Source of the DNA: UBA6624 sp964507645
GTDB lineage: Bacteria > UBP7 > UBA6624
Length of the DNA: 64,000 nucleotides
Assembly (NCBI GenBank): GCA_964507645.1
Contig: CAZDPU010000003.1
Span: forward strand, 1 to 64,000
Reading direction: 5' to 3'
The notes under the pieces are model-generated. The model did not search any database and was not told where the DNA came from. It saw only the letters and a list, made by a program, of their open reading frames with translations. A program made the position numbers and the translations under genes. This document shows positions 15,629 through 24,399 of the stretch, one piece after another. Each line of letters begins with the position of its first letter. Position 1 is the stretch's first letter.

Positions 15629-16365
15629 CCTCTTATTTCCATGCTTTTCTTTGTCATAAGAAACCAGAATATTCCAAAAAGAATGAAGAAAACAATATCT
15701 TCAGTATTTATAAAACCTTCAGAAAATCTGCTTAATTTTTCTTGAAAACCCAACTCTGAAAATCCTTTAAGGATTAAGGAATCTGAGATATTTGTATTAT
15801 TTAGAGAGCTAATAAACCAAAACGAAAGAAATACAGGGAATGAAACAACAAAAGCTGTTGTCAGATTTTCCGTTACTGAGGAGATGAATATGCCAATCCC
15901 TGAAAGAGCAAAAGAAAGAAGGAGCAATCCCAAAAGACCGCTTAGATAATGTCCATAGTCGATTACTCCAAACTTACTTAGCCAAACAATTCCAATTGTG
16001 GGTAGAAAAAGTATTGAAAAAATCAATAATGTGGATGTTATCAACTTGCCCAGGATTATCTTTGAAGAGCTTATTGGTTGTGAGAGTAGGAATTCCAATG
16101 TGTTTTCTTTTCTCTCTAGACATATTGTTGATATCGTTATGAATGGAGAAAACAAGATTCCAAGAAAGCAGCAGTCTAAAAGAAGGACAGTCATTGGGCC
16201 ATCATTCCAGTCTCCTGGTGTTGAGAATGGATTTGAATAGCTTATCAAGTTCAATGTTAAAAAATAACCCTGGACAAGCAGCAATCCTGCAACTGCAATC
16301 CAGATGCTTATGCCTTTGTTGTAACCATTAAGCTCTTTTTGAATTATTTTTTTAACTATTTGCAT
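15619..16365 (-). CDS. GldF-like ABC-2 permease
   Basis: 248 residues with six membrane helices. The cytoplasmic loop ERKENTLEFLLSQPISSSKIILGK is the standard ABC-2 coupling element found in NosY/GldF permeases (given here in pieces: ERKENTLEFLL, QPISSSKII). It pairs with the ATPase upstream, whose gene overlaps its start by 14 bp, and with the GldG-like protein downstream. Confidence 0.87.
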   Translation of the reverse strand: MQIVKKIIQKELNGYNKGISIWIAVAGLLLVQGYFLTLNLISYSNPFSTPGDWNDGPMTVLLLDCCFLGILFSPFITISTICLERKENTLEFLLSQPISSSKIILGKLITSTLLIFSILFLPTIGIVWLSKFGVIDYGHYLSGLLGLLLLSFALSGIGIFISSVTENLTTAFVVSFPVFLSFWFISSLNNTNISDSLILKGFSELGFQEKLSRFSEGFINTEDIVFFILFGIFWFLMTKKSMEIRGWK

Positions 16366-17065
16366 TTTCTTTTTTTGATTTTATGGTTTCCAAATAAATA
16401 TTTCTGAGGTTTCTTTTTTCGATTTTTGAATCAAGCTTTATTGTTCCTTTATGAAGTATCAACGCTCTTGAGCATAACTGTTGGATTATTTCAAGTCTAT
16501 GACTTGAAATAACAAATGAAGTTCCCATTTTCGATATTTTTTTAATTGTCTTTTCAAAATTTACAATTTGTTCAGGGTCTAGCCCAGTTGTAGGTTCATC
16601 TAAGAAAACAACTTCTGGATCTCCAACCAAAGAAAGGGCAAATCCAACCCTTTGTCTAAATCCTCTTGAAAGAAACTTGTTTAACCTGTCTTTTACTTCT
16701 TCAATCTGGGTTAGCTTTATTATCCTTCTTGTTTCTTCTTTTGGGTTCTGGACCATATGGAGGTTTGTTGCTAAAGATATTTGTTCAAATGGGGTCATGT
16801 TTGAGTAAAGAGGAATTTTTTCAGGAAGATAACCGATATTCTTCTTTATAGTGTGGTCATATTCAGAGTATTCTTTTTGTTTGAAAAAGATATTTCCATC
16901 ATCTGGAGGAAGAAGTCCGGAAAGTATTCTCAATGTCGTTGTTTTCCCTGCTCCGTTTGGTCCTAGAAAACCAATGATGCTTCCTTTTGAAACGCTGAAG
17001 TTTAAACCTTTTAATACTGTTTTTCCTGAAAAACTTTTATTTAAATTTTCTACACGCAACAACAC
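16352..17065 (-). CDS. GldA-like ABC transporter ATPase
   Basis: 237 residues, GTG start. Walker A GPNGAGKTT near 34-42, signature as LSRGFRQRVG near 135 (the Gln replaced by Arg-Gln shift common in this subfamily), Walker B VVFLDEPTTGLDP and switch SSHRLE. It is the first gene of the long minus-strand run ending at 4977. A TAAGAT hexamer lies 9 nt before the start codon, and the divergent neighbour is panB. Confidence 0.92.
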   Translation of the reverse strand: MLLRVENLNKSFSGKTVLKGLNFSVSKGSIIGFLGPNGAGKTTTLRILSGLLPPDDGNIFFKQKEYSEYDHTIKKNIGYLPEKIPLYSNMTPFEQISLATNLHMVQNPKEETRRIIKLTQIEEVKDRLNKFLSRGFRQRVGFALSLVGDPEVVFLDEPTTGLDPEQIVNFEKTIKKISKMGTSFVISSHRLEIIQQLCSRALILHKGTIKLDSKIEKRNLRNIYLETIKSKKENANS

Positions 17066-17074
17066 AACACCCCT

Positions 17075-17080
17075 ATCTTA
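17075..17080 (-). promoter_or_regulatory. Probable -10 hexamer of the 13-gene minus-strand run
   Basis: TAAGAT on the minus strand ends 9 nt before the GTG of the GldA-like gene. Confidence 0.4.
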
Positions 17081-17110
17081 AAACTATTAGATATATTACT
17101 GATTAGAAAT

Positions 17111-17116
17111 TAGAAT
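17111..17116 (+). promoter_or_regulatory. Probable -10 hexamer of the panBCD unit
   Basis: TAGAAT ends 10 nt before the ATG at 17127. There is no Shine-Dalgarno sequence. Confidence 0.45.
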
Positions 17117-17126
17117 ATTCTCATTG

Positions 17127-17954
17127 ATGGTTACCGTTCCAAAAATTAAAAACTTTCCAAAAGGTGAAAAGATTATTGCAGTTACTGCTTACGACAGGCC
17201 TTCAGCTATTTCCGCACAAAATGCAAAAGTAGATGTTGTTCTTGTTGGAGACTCTCTTTCAAATGTTGTTTTGGGTAACAAAAACACTACATCAATAGGG
17301 ATAAAGGAAATAAGTTACCACCTTGAGGCTGTTTGTAAGTTCATAGATAAAAGTTTACTTGTTGCGGATTTGCCTTTTGGATCTTCTCAGGCTGGCTTGC
17401 AGATAGCTTCTCAGCATTCATGTGAATTGGTGAGAAAGGGAGCCAATGCAGTGAAAATCGAAGGAGGTAAGGAGGTTTGTAATTTAGTAGAGCATCTTAC
17501 AAGCCATGGAATTCCTGTCATGTGCCATGTTGGGCTTACCCCACAGAAGGTAGAGCAATTTGGAGGATACAAGGTCCAAGGAAAAAGCTTGGAGAATTCT
17601 CAAAAAATATATGAAGAAGCAAAACTTTTAGAGTCTGCTGGAGCATTTTCGATAGTTCTTGAATGCATTCCTTCCCAGTTGGCAAAAAAAATAACGGAAG
17701 ATTTGCATATCCCAACCATTGGGATAGGAAGTGGTTCATTTTGTCGTGGGCAAATTTTAGTTTTTCATGATCTTATTGGTTGGCAAAATGAAAATTTTAA
17801 ATTTTTGAAAAATCCCTTTGGCAATGTTTCTAAAAATATACACGATGCAATAAGCTCTTTTTCAGATTCGGTAAAATCTGGAACATACCCATCTTTAGAT
17901 GAGTCTTGGTCTCTGGATGAAGATGTTATTGAAGAAATAAAAAAATTTAAATAA
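17127..17954 (+). CDS. panB: 3-methyl-2-oxobutanoate hydroxymethyltransferase
   Basis: 275 residues from the ATG; a TTG directly before it would add one residue. PanB transfers a hydroxymethyl group from methylene-tetrahydrofolate to ketoisovalerate, the first step to pantoate. Visible motifs: VVLVGDSLSNVVLGN, ADLPFGSSQAG, AVKIEGG, HVGLTPQKVEQFGGYKVQGK and GIGSGSFCRGQILVFHDLIG. It opens a panB-panC-panD string whose stop and start codons overlap, so the complete de novo pantothenate route except PanE is here. Confidence 0.96.
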   Translation: MVTVPKIKNFPKGEKIIAVTAYDRPSAISAQNAKVDVVLVGDSLSNVVLGNKNTTSIGIKEISYHLEAVCKFIDKSLLVADLPFGSSQAGLQIASQHSCELVRKGANAVKIEGGKEVCNLVEHLTSHGIPVMCHVGLTPQKVEQFGGYKVQGKSLENSQKIYEEAKLLESAGAFSIVLECIPSQLAKKITEDLHIPTIGIGSGSFCRGQILVFHDLIGWQNENFKFLKNPFGNVSKNIHDAISSFSDSVKSGTYPSLDESWSLDEDVIEEIKKFK

Positions 17955-18730
17955 TGAAAAAAAGAGTTCTGGTCCCAACAATGGGCGCACTTCATCAGGG
18001 CCATGGTGCTTTGATAAAAAAAGCTTCAACCCTTGGGGATCCAATTGTTTCAATATTTGTAAACCCAACACAATTTGGACCAACGGAAGATTTTGAAAAA
18101 TACCCAAGAAGCGCTGAGAGGGATTTGGATTATGCTTTAAAGTGTGGTGCGAAGGAGGTCTTATTTCCAAAAGTAAGTGAAATTTATCCAAGTGGACCTG
18201 TTGCAACAGAAGATTCTGGATTTCTTGGTTCTATACTTGAGGGGGCCCATAGGCCAGGGTTTTTTAATGGGGTTGTTACTGTTGTAAAAAAATTATTTGA
18301 AACAATTGTTTCGGACATCGCTATTTTTGGGGAGAAAGATTGGCAGCAGCTTATCCTAGTTAAGGATTTGTCGAAAAGAATTAACGGGCCGTCTATAGTT
18401 AGCGTAAGCACTGTAAGAGATGAAAATGGCCTAGCCCTCTCTTCTAGGAACGCATATCTCTCCGATGAGGATTATGAAAAAGCACTTTATGTATCAAAAG
18501 CACTAGAAAAAGTTGAATCTTTTTGGAAGGATGGCTTAAGGGATAAGAAAGAGTTAGAAACCGTTGGTATTGACTTTTTATCAAAAAAAGTTAGTAAAAT
18601 TGACTATTTAGAAGTGAGGCCGAAAAAATTACTACCGGAATTGAAAGTTTTGAACCAGGAATCTAGGGTTTTGACAGCAGTTTGGATCAAAGAAACAAGG
18701 CTTATAGACAATAAGGGTTTATCCTTATGA
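17954..18730 (+). CDS. panC: Pantothenate synthetase
   Basis: 258 residues, a compact version of the family (usually about 280). It condenses pantoate with beta-alanine using ATP. The class I-like ATP site is seen as PTMGALHQGHGALIKKA, followed by FVNPTQFGP, IFGEKDWQQL and the KMSKS-equivalent ALSSRNAYLS. The start codon shares its A with the panB TAA stop. The next gene makes its substrate beta-alanine. Confidence 0.96.
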   Translation: MKKRVLVPTMGALHQGHGALIKKASTLGDPIVSIFVNPTQFGPTEDFEKYPRSAERDLDYALKCGAKEVLFPKVSEIYPSGPVATEDSGFLGSILEGAHRPGFFNGVVTVVKKLFETIVSDIAIFGEKDWQQLILVKDLSKRINGPSIVSVSTVRDENGLALSSRNAYLSDEDYEKALYVSKALEKVESFWKDGLRDKKELETVGIDFLSKKVSKIDYLEVRPKKLLPELKVLNQESRVLTAVWIKETRLIDNKGLSL

Positions 18731-19098
18731 AAGAGATGCTTAATTGCAAGATCCATGGAGGAACCGTTACAGCTTCTGATATTGACTATGAAGGCTCTTG
18801 TGGATTGGGTCCAGATTTGTTAAGAGCATCGGGACTTTTGCCTTTTGAAAAAATTTCAGTTCTTAATGTTTCTAATGGAAATAGAGTTGAAACTTATGTA
18901 ATCAAAGAGACAAAGGACAGGGAGATTACCTTGAATGGAGCTGCTGCTCATTTTTTCAAGGAAGGAGACAAGGTAATAATTCTTAATTGGAAAATCTGTC
19001 GTGAAAGCTGCATAAAAGAACATAAGGCAAAAGTGATCATTCTTGATGATGACAATTTGATAAAAAAGAAAATGGTAAAGGTGGTGGGAGATGAATAA
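18727..19098 (+). CDS. panD: Aspartate 1-decarboxylase (pyruvoyl proenzyme)
   Basis: 123 residues. PanD makes beta-alanine from aspartate and self-cleaves at a Gly-Ser bond to form its pyruvoyl group. The cleavage site is seen as YEGSCGLGPDLL; the family block NGAAAHFFKEGDKVIIL and NGNRVETYVI are intact. The second residue of the beta-chain is Cys rather than the usual Ile/Val. It overlaps panC by 4 bp. Confidence 0.95.
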   Translation: MKEMLNCKIHGGTVTASDIDYEGSCGLGPDLLRASGLLPFEKISVLNVSNGNRVETYVIKETKDREITLNGAAAHFFKEGDKVIILNWKICRESCIKEHKAKVIILDDDNLIKKKMVKVVGDE

Positions 19099-20071
19099 GT
19101 TCTATGATTTTGGAAAGAAGGTTTTGCTAGATGAGGCAAAAGCGCTTGTTGCTGCTTCTGAAAATTTTGATAAAAATTTTGATATTGCAGTAAATTTAAT
19201 CAGGAAGTGTTCTGGGAATTGTGTTGTTTCTGGGATAGGTAAATCAGGGCTTGTTGGCAGAAAAATATCTTCAACTCTTGCAAGTTTAGGAACCCCGAGT
19301 GTTTTTTTACATTCAGGAGAAGCATTACATGGCGATTTAGGTTTAATTTCAAAAAAAGATGTAGCTTTATTGATTTCTAACTCAGGAAATACAACTGAGG
19401 TTTTAGGTCTTATTCCTTCTTTAAAAATGAAGAAAATTCCAATTATTGCACTCACTGCAAATTTAGATTCAGTACTTGCAAAAGAGTCAGACGCAGTTCT
19501 TAATTCTTTTGTTGCACGTGAGGCAGATGAGCATAACCTTGCTCCAACTTCTTCAACAACTGTAATGATGGCAATAGGAGATGCTTTGGCGGTTTCTTTA
19601 GCTAAAGAAAAAGACTTTACCCCTTCTGATTTTGCTATGTATCATCCTGGGGGATCTCTTGGAAACTCCTTATCGAAAGTTTCTCAATGGATGACAAAGG
19701 ACAACATTCCCAAAGTCAATCCAAAAGATTCATTGAGGTCGTGTGTTATAAAGATGTCAAGTGGAAGACTTGGTGCTGTTGTCCTTGTTGAAGAAAGTCA
19801 AATTAAAGGCATTTTTACAGATGGGGATTTAAGAAGGCTTTTTGAAAACAGAGAGTCTTTTGATACTCTTTTGGATGAAAAGATAGTAAATGTTGCTAAC
19901 AAGAATCCAAAAACCTTAAATCAAGATGATTTAGCAAGTTTTGCTATAGGCAAGATGGAGGCTAATGCAATTACTGTAATGCCGGTTGTTAATAATAAAA
20001 ATAATCTAGTCGGAATAATTCATTTACACAATCTTGTTCAGGCTGGAACTGGAGTGGTTAATGAAAAATAA
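19091..20071 (+). CDS. kdsD: Arabinose-5-phosphate isomerase (KdsD/KpsF)
   Basis: 326 residues: an N-terminal SIS domain followed by two CBS motifs. It interconverts ribulose-5-phosphate and arabinose-5-phosphate, the precursor of KDO in lipopolysaccharide. Motifs: GIGKSGLVGRKISSTLASLG, HSGEALHGDLG, SNSGNTTEVLGLIP and, at the end of the SIS domain, MYHPGGSLG. The CBS part contains FTDGDLRRLFE. AAAGGTGG at 19077-19084 is a plausible ribosome-binding site 6 nt before the ATG, unlike most genes in the window. It implies an LPS-type outer membrane. Confidence 0.93.
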   Translation: MNKFYDFGKKVLLDEAKALVAASENFDKNFDIAVNLIRKCSGNCVVSGIGKSGLVGRKISSTLASLGTPSVFLHSGEALHGDLGLISKKDVALLISNSGNTTEVLGLIPSLKMKKIPIIALTANLDSVLAKESDAVLNSFVAREADEHNLAPTSSTTVMMAIGDALAVSLAKEKDFTPSDFAMYHPGGSLGNSLSKVSQWMTKDNIPKVNPKDSLRSCVIKMSSGRLGAVVLVEESQIKGIFTDGDLRRLFENRESFDTLLDEKIVNVANKNPKTLNQDDLASFAIGKMEANAITVMPVVNNKNNLVGIIHLHNLVQAGTGVVNEK

Positions 20072-21413
20072 ATTAAAAGTTGTAGGAAAAGAATCATGGA
20101 AGACGATGGCTTCTGACGTTAGAGACAGTTTGTCAAAAAGTATTTTGGTCGATGGGTACCATCTCGTTTTAGATTTAGAGAAAAGCAAGGGTTCTGTTCT
20201 TGTTGATGCATCAGATGGGAAAGAGTACATTGATCTTTTTAGCATGTTTGCTAGTCAGCCAATAGGAATAAATCACAAAGAGTTGTTAGAAGAGGATTTT
20301 CTATTGAAGTTGGGACTTGTAGCTTCCCATAAGCCTGTTAATTCAGATGTCTATACACAGCCATACGCTGATTTTGTTAATGTAATGTCAAGGATAGTGA
20401 CGCAAGATTATCCACATCTCTTCTTTATAGAAGGAGGATCCTTGGCAGTAGAAAATGCTCTAAAAGTTGCTTTTGATTGGAAGATGAGAAAAAACTTAGA
20501 AATGGAAGTTGATATTGATGAAAATCTTCTTTCAATTGCTCACTTGGAAAAGGCTTTTCATGGCAGGTCTGGTTATACATTAAGTTTGACAAATACTGCA
20601 GATCCTAAGAAAACAATGTACTTTCCTAAGTTTGATTGGCCAAGATTGCCCTCCCCTTACAGAAGCTTTCCTGAAACTGAAGATTCTGCTTCATCTCTTA
20701 AGGAACAAGAGGATGATTTTTTATCTAAGCTAAAAGCTTTTGAAGAAGAGAAACCAAACCAAATGGCTGCGGTTTTAATGGAGACTATACAGGGTGAAGG
20801 TGGGGATAATCATTTCAGGAATGATTTTTTACAAAGAGTAAGAGATTGGTGTGATGATAATGATGTTTTACTGATATTTGATGAAGTTCAATGCGGAATG
20901 GGTATAACTGGAAATTGGTGGGCTTGGGAAAAAACAGACATAAAACCGGATGTTTTTTGTTTTGGAAAAAAGTCTCAGGTTTGTGGAATAGCGGCTAGCA
21001 ATCGTATAGATGATGTTGATAATTGTTTTAAGGTGAGCAGCAGGATTAATTCAACTTGGGGAGGAAATTTGGTTGACATGGTCAGAGTTACAAAGTATAT
21101 TGAAATAATCGAAAGGGAAAAACTTCTTGAAAATTGCAGAAGCGTCGGAGGTTTTCTGATCGAAGAGCTAAAAAAAATATCTGATGATTTTGATGGATTG
21201 GTAACAAATGTTCGAGGTTCGGGACTGATGTGCGCTTTCGATTTGCCAGATGGGGAAACAAGAGATAAGGTAAGAGGCTATCTTGTTGAAGAAGGTGTTT
21301 TGATCTTAGGTTGTGGAGACAAGTCTTTGAGGTTTAGGCCAGTTTTAGATATATCCATGGATGTTATTTCTAAAGCTTTAACCTTAATTAGAAAAGCCTT
21401 GAAAAAAGTGTGA
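20061..21413 (+). CDS. lat: L-lysine 6-transaminase-like class III aminotransferase
   Basis: 450 residues from the ATG 11 bp inside the kdsD 3' end. It belongs to PLP fold-type I, class III. The sequence follows lysine epsilon-aminotransferase closely: SMFASQPIGINHKEL, NSDVYTQPYADFV, LFFIEGGSLAVENALKVAF, METIQGEGGDNHF, FDEVQCGMGITGNWWAWE and the PLP Lys in CFGKKSQVCG. The reaction gives allysine (cyclising to piperideine carboxylate) plus glutamate. Why it follows a KDO gene is unclear; no downstream piperideine or saccharopine gene is nearby. Related omega-aminotransferase activities are possible. Confidence 0.85.
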   Translation: MKNKLKVVGKESWKTMASDVRDSLSKSILVDGYHLVLDLEKSKGSVLVDASDGKEYIDLFSMFASQPIGINHKELLEEDFLLKLGLVASHKPVNSDVYTQPYADFVNVMSRIVTQDYPHLFFIEGGSLAVENALKVAFDWKMRKNLEMEVDIDENLLSIAHLEKAFHGRSGYTLSLTNTADPKKTMYFPKFDWPRLPSPYRSFPETEDSASSLKEQEDDFLSKLKAFEEEKPNQMAAVLMETIQGEGGDNHFRNDFLQRVRDWCDDNDVLLIFDEVQCGMGITGNWWAWEKTDIKPDVFCFGKKSQVCGIAASNRIDDVDNCFKVSSRINSTWGGNLVDMVRVTKYIEIIEREKLLENCRSVGGFLIEELKKISDDFDGLVTNVRGSGLMCAFDLPDGETRDKVRGYLVEEGVLILGCGDKSLRFRPVLDISMDVISKALTLIRKALKKV

Positions 21414-21958
21414 TTTTTCGTATTTTCTTATTTTTTTATATAGTTTTTTCTTTTAACTCTTGTTTGGATTTTTCCTTCCCGGTTCATCCCGAAAAATCAA
21501 AAAATATAAATTTTTCACAAGTAAAGGAAGAATGCAATCTTGTTAAATTTAATTATTCCGATGAATCTTTTTTGCCTGAATTCATAGACTGTATTTTTTC
21601 TGCTTATAGCTACAGGGGAGACTATTCTGATGAGATTACTTTTTTTCTTGACGAGAATGTTGGATTGCAAGGAACCCCTTCTTTGATAAAAGCTGATTAT
21701 GGAAAAAGGTTAAATTTTTACAGAGAATTAAAAACAAAGGAGAAAATTGTAATTGTTGATGACAGTTTTGAAATTTATCATTTTTCTTCTGTCGAAGACT
21801 TGAATTTTGCAAATTCTCAATTAATGAAATGGGAGAGCTTAAACGGAATCTTCATTCCCCTAAAGGTTTTTGATGAGCAAAAAAGGATTTTACTGATTGG
21901 AAGAAATAAAGATCCAGCGCATATATCTAAGAACATCAAAGACTTAATCAAAGATTAA
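21410..21958 (+). CDS. Probable lipoprotein, unknown
   Basis: 182 residues from a GTG overlapping the lat stop. The N-terminus is a hydrophobic signal segment followed by FNSC (Cys18), a loose lipobox. The mature part is polar and mixed alpha/beta with no family I recognise; it contains KEKIVIVDDSFEIYHFSS and ends GRNKDPAHISKNIKDLIKD. Its last 15 bp overlap murG on the other strand. Confidence 0.55.
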   Translation: MIFRIFLFFYIVFSFNSCLDFSFPVHPEKSKNINFSQVKEECNLVKFNYSDESFLPEFIDCIFSAYSYRGDYSDEITFFLDENVGLQGTPSLIKADYGKRLNFYRELKTKEKIVIVDDSFEIYHFSSVEDLNFANSQLMKWESLNGIFIPLKVFDEQKRILLIGRNKDPAHISKNIKDLIKD

Positions 21959-22954
21959 CTCAGAGATTTTTTTTGAATTCCCCAAGCCTTCTTTGAGGGG
22001 GTTTTTTTCTGAATCCAAATTTTTCATAGCTTTTAAAAGAAGTGAAGCATCACTGCTTTCATCAATGATTTTTGAAGGGTAGTTCCTTGAGTGTTCTTTC
22101 GCATTTTCCATTTGGTGTCCATCTACTCCTTTTAACGGAATGATTATTGATTTCTTGCCCAATGCTTTAATTTCAGCAAGTGTGCATGCTCCAGCTCTGG
22201 AAAAAACAACATCAGAAGCACTTATCCATGTGTCTAATTTTTCAGTATATTCTTCAACTGCATGTAATATTTTTTTACCTTCAAGAGATTTTTTTATTTT
22301 TTTTGCACCTTTTCCACATTGCCAAAATATGAATAAATTTGAAAATTCTTTTTTCATCCCTTCTAAAGACTTCAATATTAATTTATTTAATTTTTCTGAA
22401 CCTTGGCTTCCCCCTGTGATGGCTACAACAAAAAAATTACTATTTAAATCAAGGTCTTCCCTGGATTTTTCTTTTGTTACCTTCTCGTATTTTCTATAAA
22501 CAGGAATGCCCACAGGTATTGATTTTTTTCCAAAATAATTCTTTAGATTTTTTTGACATATTACCTTTTCTGAAAACTTGTAAAGAATCCTGTTTGCCCA
22601 ACCAGGTTTTGCATTAGGTTCTATTAATATGATTTTTTTATTCATTATTTTTGAAGCAATTACTCCTGGAAAACTTGCATATCCTCCAGTTCCTATAACC
22701 AAGCTAGGTTGAAATTTTTTAATTATTTGTAAAGTTTTGAAAATTGCTTTTAAGTGTAGTGCCATGCTTCGAAGATTTCTGCCTGAAATTAAATTTTGAT
22801 CGAAATGATTTATGTTTTTTTTGTTCAAGATTTTTAAATCTATTCTGTTTGTTCCAAGCCATAGCAAGTCATGCTCTATATTTTCAAGTAGTGCAAGTGC
22901 TGGTGTGACATGCCCTATTGTCCCCCCTCCGCAAACAAGTACTTTAATTTTCAT
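21944..22954 (-). CDS. murG: MurG N-acetylglucosaminyltransferase
   Basis: 336 residues, GT28 family. It adds GlcNAc to lipid I on the cytoplasmic face of the inner membrane to give lipid II. Motifs: CGGGTIGHVTPALAL at the N-terminus, GTGGYASFPG, AITGGSQGSEKLN and the UDP-sugar site SRAGACTLAEIKALGK. It lies directly after murJ, overlapping it by 11 bp, so lipid II synthesis and flipping are encoded together. Confidence 0.95.
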   Translation of the reverse strand: MKIKVLVCGGGTIGHVTPALALLENIEHDLLWLGTNRIDLKILNKKNINHFDQNLISGRNLRSMALHLKAIFKTLQIIKKFQPSLVIGTGGYASFPGVIASKIMNKKIILIEPNAKPGWANRILYKFSEKVICQKNLKNYFGKKSIPVGIPVYRKYEKVTKEKSREDLDLNSNFFVVAITGGSQGSEKLNKLILKSLEGMKKEFSNLFIFWQCGKGAKKIKKSLEGKKILHAVEEYTEKLDTWISASDVVFSRAGACTLAEIKALGKKSIIIPLKGVDGHQMENAKEHSRNYPSKIIDESSDASLLLKAMKNLDSEKNPLKEGLGNSKKISELIFD

Positions 22955-24398
22955 ATTTTAAAATTTCATTTTTCCATATATAAAGCATTGCGCAACCACA
23001 TATCGAGATTTTTATCCAGTTGAAGATTTCTGGTTCAAGACCTTCAAACGTTACAAATAGTATCAATATGAAAATCAGAAAATTCCTTGTCCTAGCTGAA
23101 GGGTTGAGTATTTTTCCTGAGTTCAACTGAAATTTTTTCAAAAGAAAAGCAACACCTACAATAATTGAGAATATTGAGGAAACGGGGACAGCAATTAGTT
23201 TATTTTGGAAATCTCCATAGTAATAAAAAAACAGAACAAAAAGACAGCTTAGAAATTGTATAAATTTTATCCTTATAAGCTCTTTGTGTTCGTTTATCGC
23301 ATAATAAGCTTTTGTAAGGATTGATTCAAATATCACGAAAGGCAAAGACAAAGATAATATTTTTAAAAGATTGGAAACTTGAGTTGTGTCTGAAGCTGTG
23401 AACTCTCCACGTTGAAAAAGCTGTTTAGTGAAAAAACTTGCTTCAAAAAAGAAATATATTGTCAGAGGCAGCGCTATAAGGAACCCCATTTTCAAGGCTT
23501 TCTCTAGCTCTCTAGAGAATTTTGGACTTTTTGAGTTTGAAATTTTTGAAAGCTCTGGAAGTGATGCCTGTGCAATACAGACTCCAATTAGGGAATTTGG
23601 AACTTGTATTAATCTTGTTGAAAAATAAAGCCAAGCGACAGATCCGCTCGCTAGTAATGTTGCATAATATCTTGTACTGATAAATGTGAGACTTTGGAAG
23701 ATGCCGATACTTGCTCCTTGTGGATATTTTTTTTCAAATGCTTCTTGGTATTTGTTTGCCCAGTTGATTTTTGGCCATCTGTTTCCAAGCCCAAAAGCGT
23801 AGAGTTGAAAAATTACTCCAAGCCATGCTCCCCACCCTGCTCCTGCAGTCAAGGTTTCAACTGGGCTTTTTTCCATTAGATAAACAAATCCAATTATTGA
23901 AATGTTGAGGATTATGGGGGTTAGGGATGCTGCCAACATTCTTCCCTGGCTTCTCAATACAGAGCTTGCCCATATGCTTATTATTCCACCAGCTAAATAA
24001 CCCGAAAGACCTCTTATCAAGCTGGATAAAATTTCAACATCTGTAGATTTGTATGCTGTTAAGAGGGTTGCAATATTTTTAGAAAAAAGTGAAACTAAAA
24101 TTAAAGAGGGTATCGAATAGGCTACTAGTTTTACCAAAAGAGAACCACTTGCAATTTCATGTTTGTCCTTTTGGTTTGAGATTTTTGAAAGTATAGGAAT
24201 TGATATTGATTCAAGAGGTATATCAATTAAGGCTGTTTTTAGAGAAGAGAGAAATCCAAACCCTAAACCCCAGGCCTCCATAATTAAACCACTGCCAAAG
24301 TTAGAGGCAAAAAGATTGTCTCTTATGTATCCAGTTAGCTTGCTTGAAAAAATTCCTAAAAAATTTTTAAAGGTTCTTGTTTCTAGTTTTTTTTGCAA
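22944..24398 (-). CDS. murJ: Lipid II flippase MurJ
   Basis: 484 residues with about 14 hydrophobic helices, MOP superfamily. MurJ moves lipid II across the inner membrane. Recognisable stretches are the N-terminal FLGIFSSKLTGYIRDNLFA, IYFSTRLIQVPNSLIGVCIA and LFQRGEFTASDTTQV, which match the MurJ pattern. Lengths of 500-520 are more usual, so the C-terminus is slightly short. It starts one base after the MacB-like permease stop. Confidence 0.88.
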   Translation of the reverse strand: MQKKLETRTFKNFLGIFSSKLTGYIRDNLFASNFGSGLIMEAWGLGFGFLSSLKTALIDIPLESISIPILSKISNQKDKHEIASGSLLVKLVAYSIPSLILVSLFSKNIATLLTAYKSTDVEILSSLIRGLSGYLAGGIISIWASSVLRSQGRMLAASLTPIILNISIIGFVYLMEKSPVETLTAGAGWGAWLGVIFQLYAFGLGNRWPKINWANKYQEAFEKKYPQGASIGIFQSLTFISTRYYATLLASGSVAWLYFSTRLIQVPNSLIGVCIAQASLPELSKISNSKSPKFSRELEKALKMGFLIALPLTIYFFFEASFFTKQLFQRGEFTASDTTQVSNLLKILSLSLPFVIFESILTKAYYAINEHKELIRIKFIQFLSCLFVLFFYYYGDFQNKLIAVPVSSIFSIIVGVAFLLKKFQLNSGKILNPSARTRNFLIFILILFVTFEGLEPEIFNWIKISICGCAMLYIWKNEILKYEN

Positions 24399-24399
24399 A

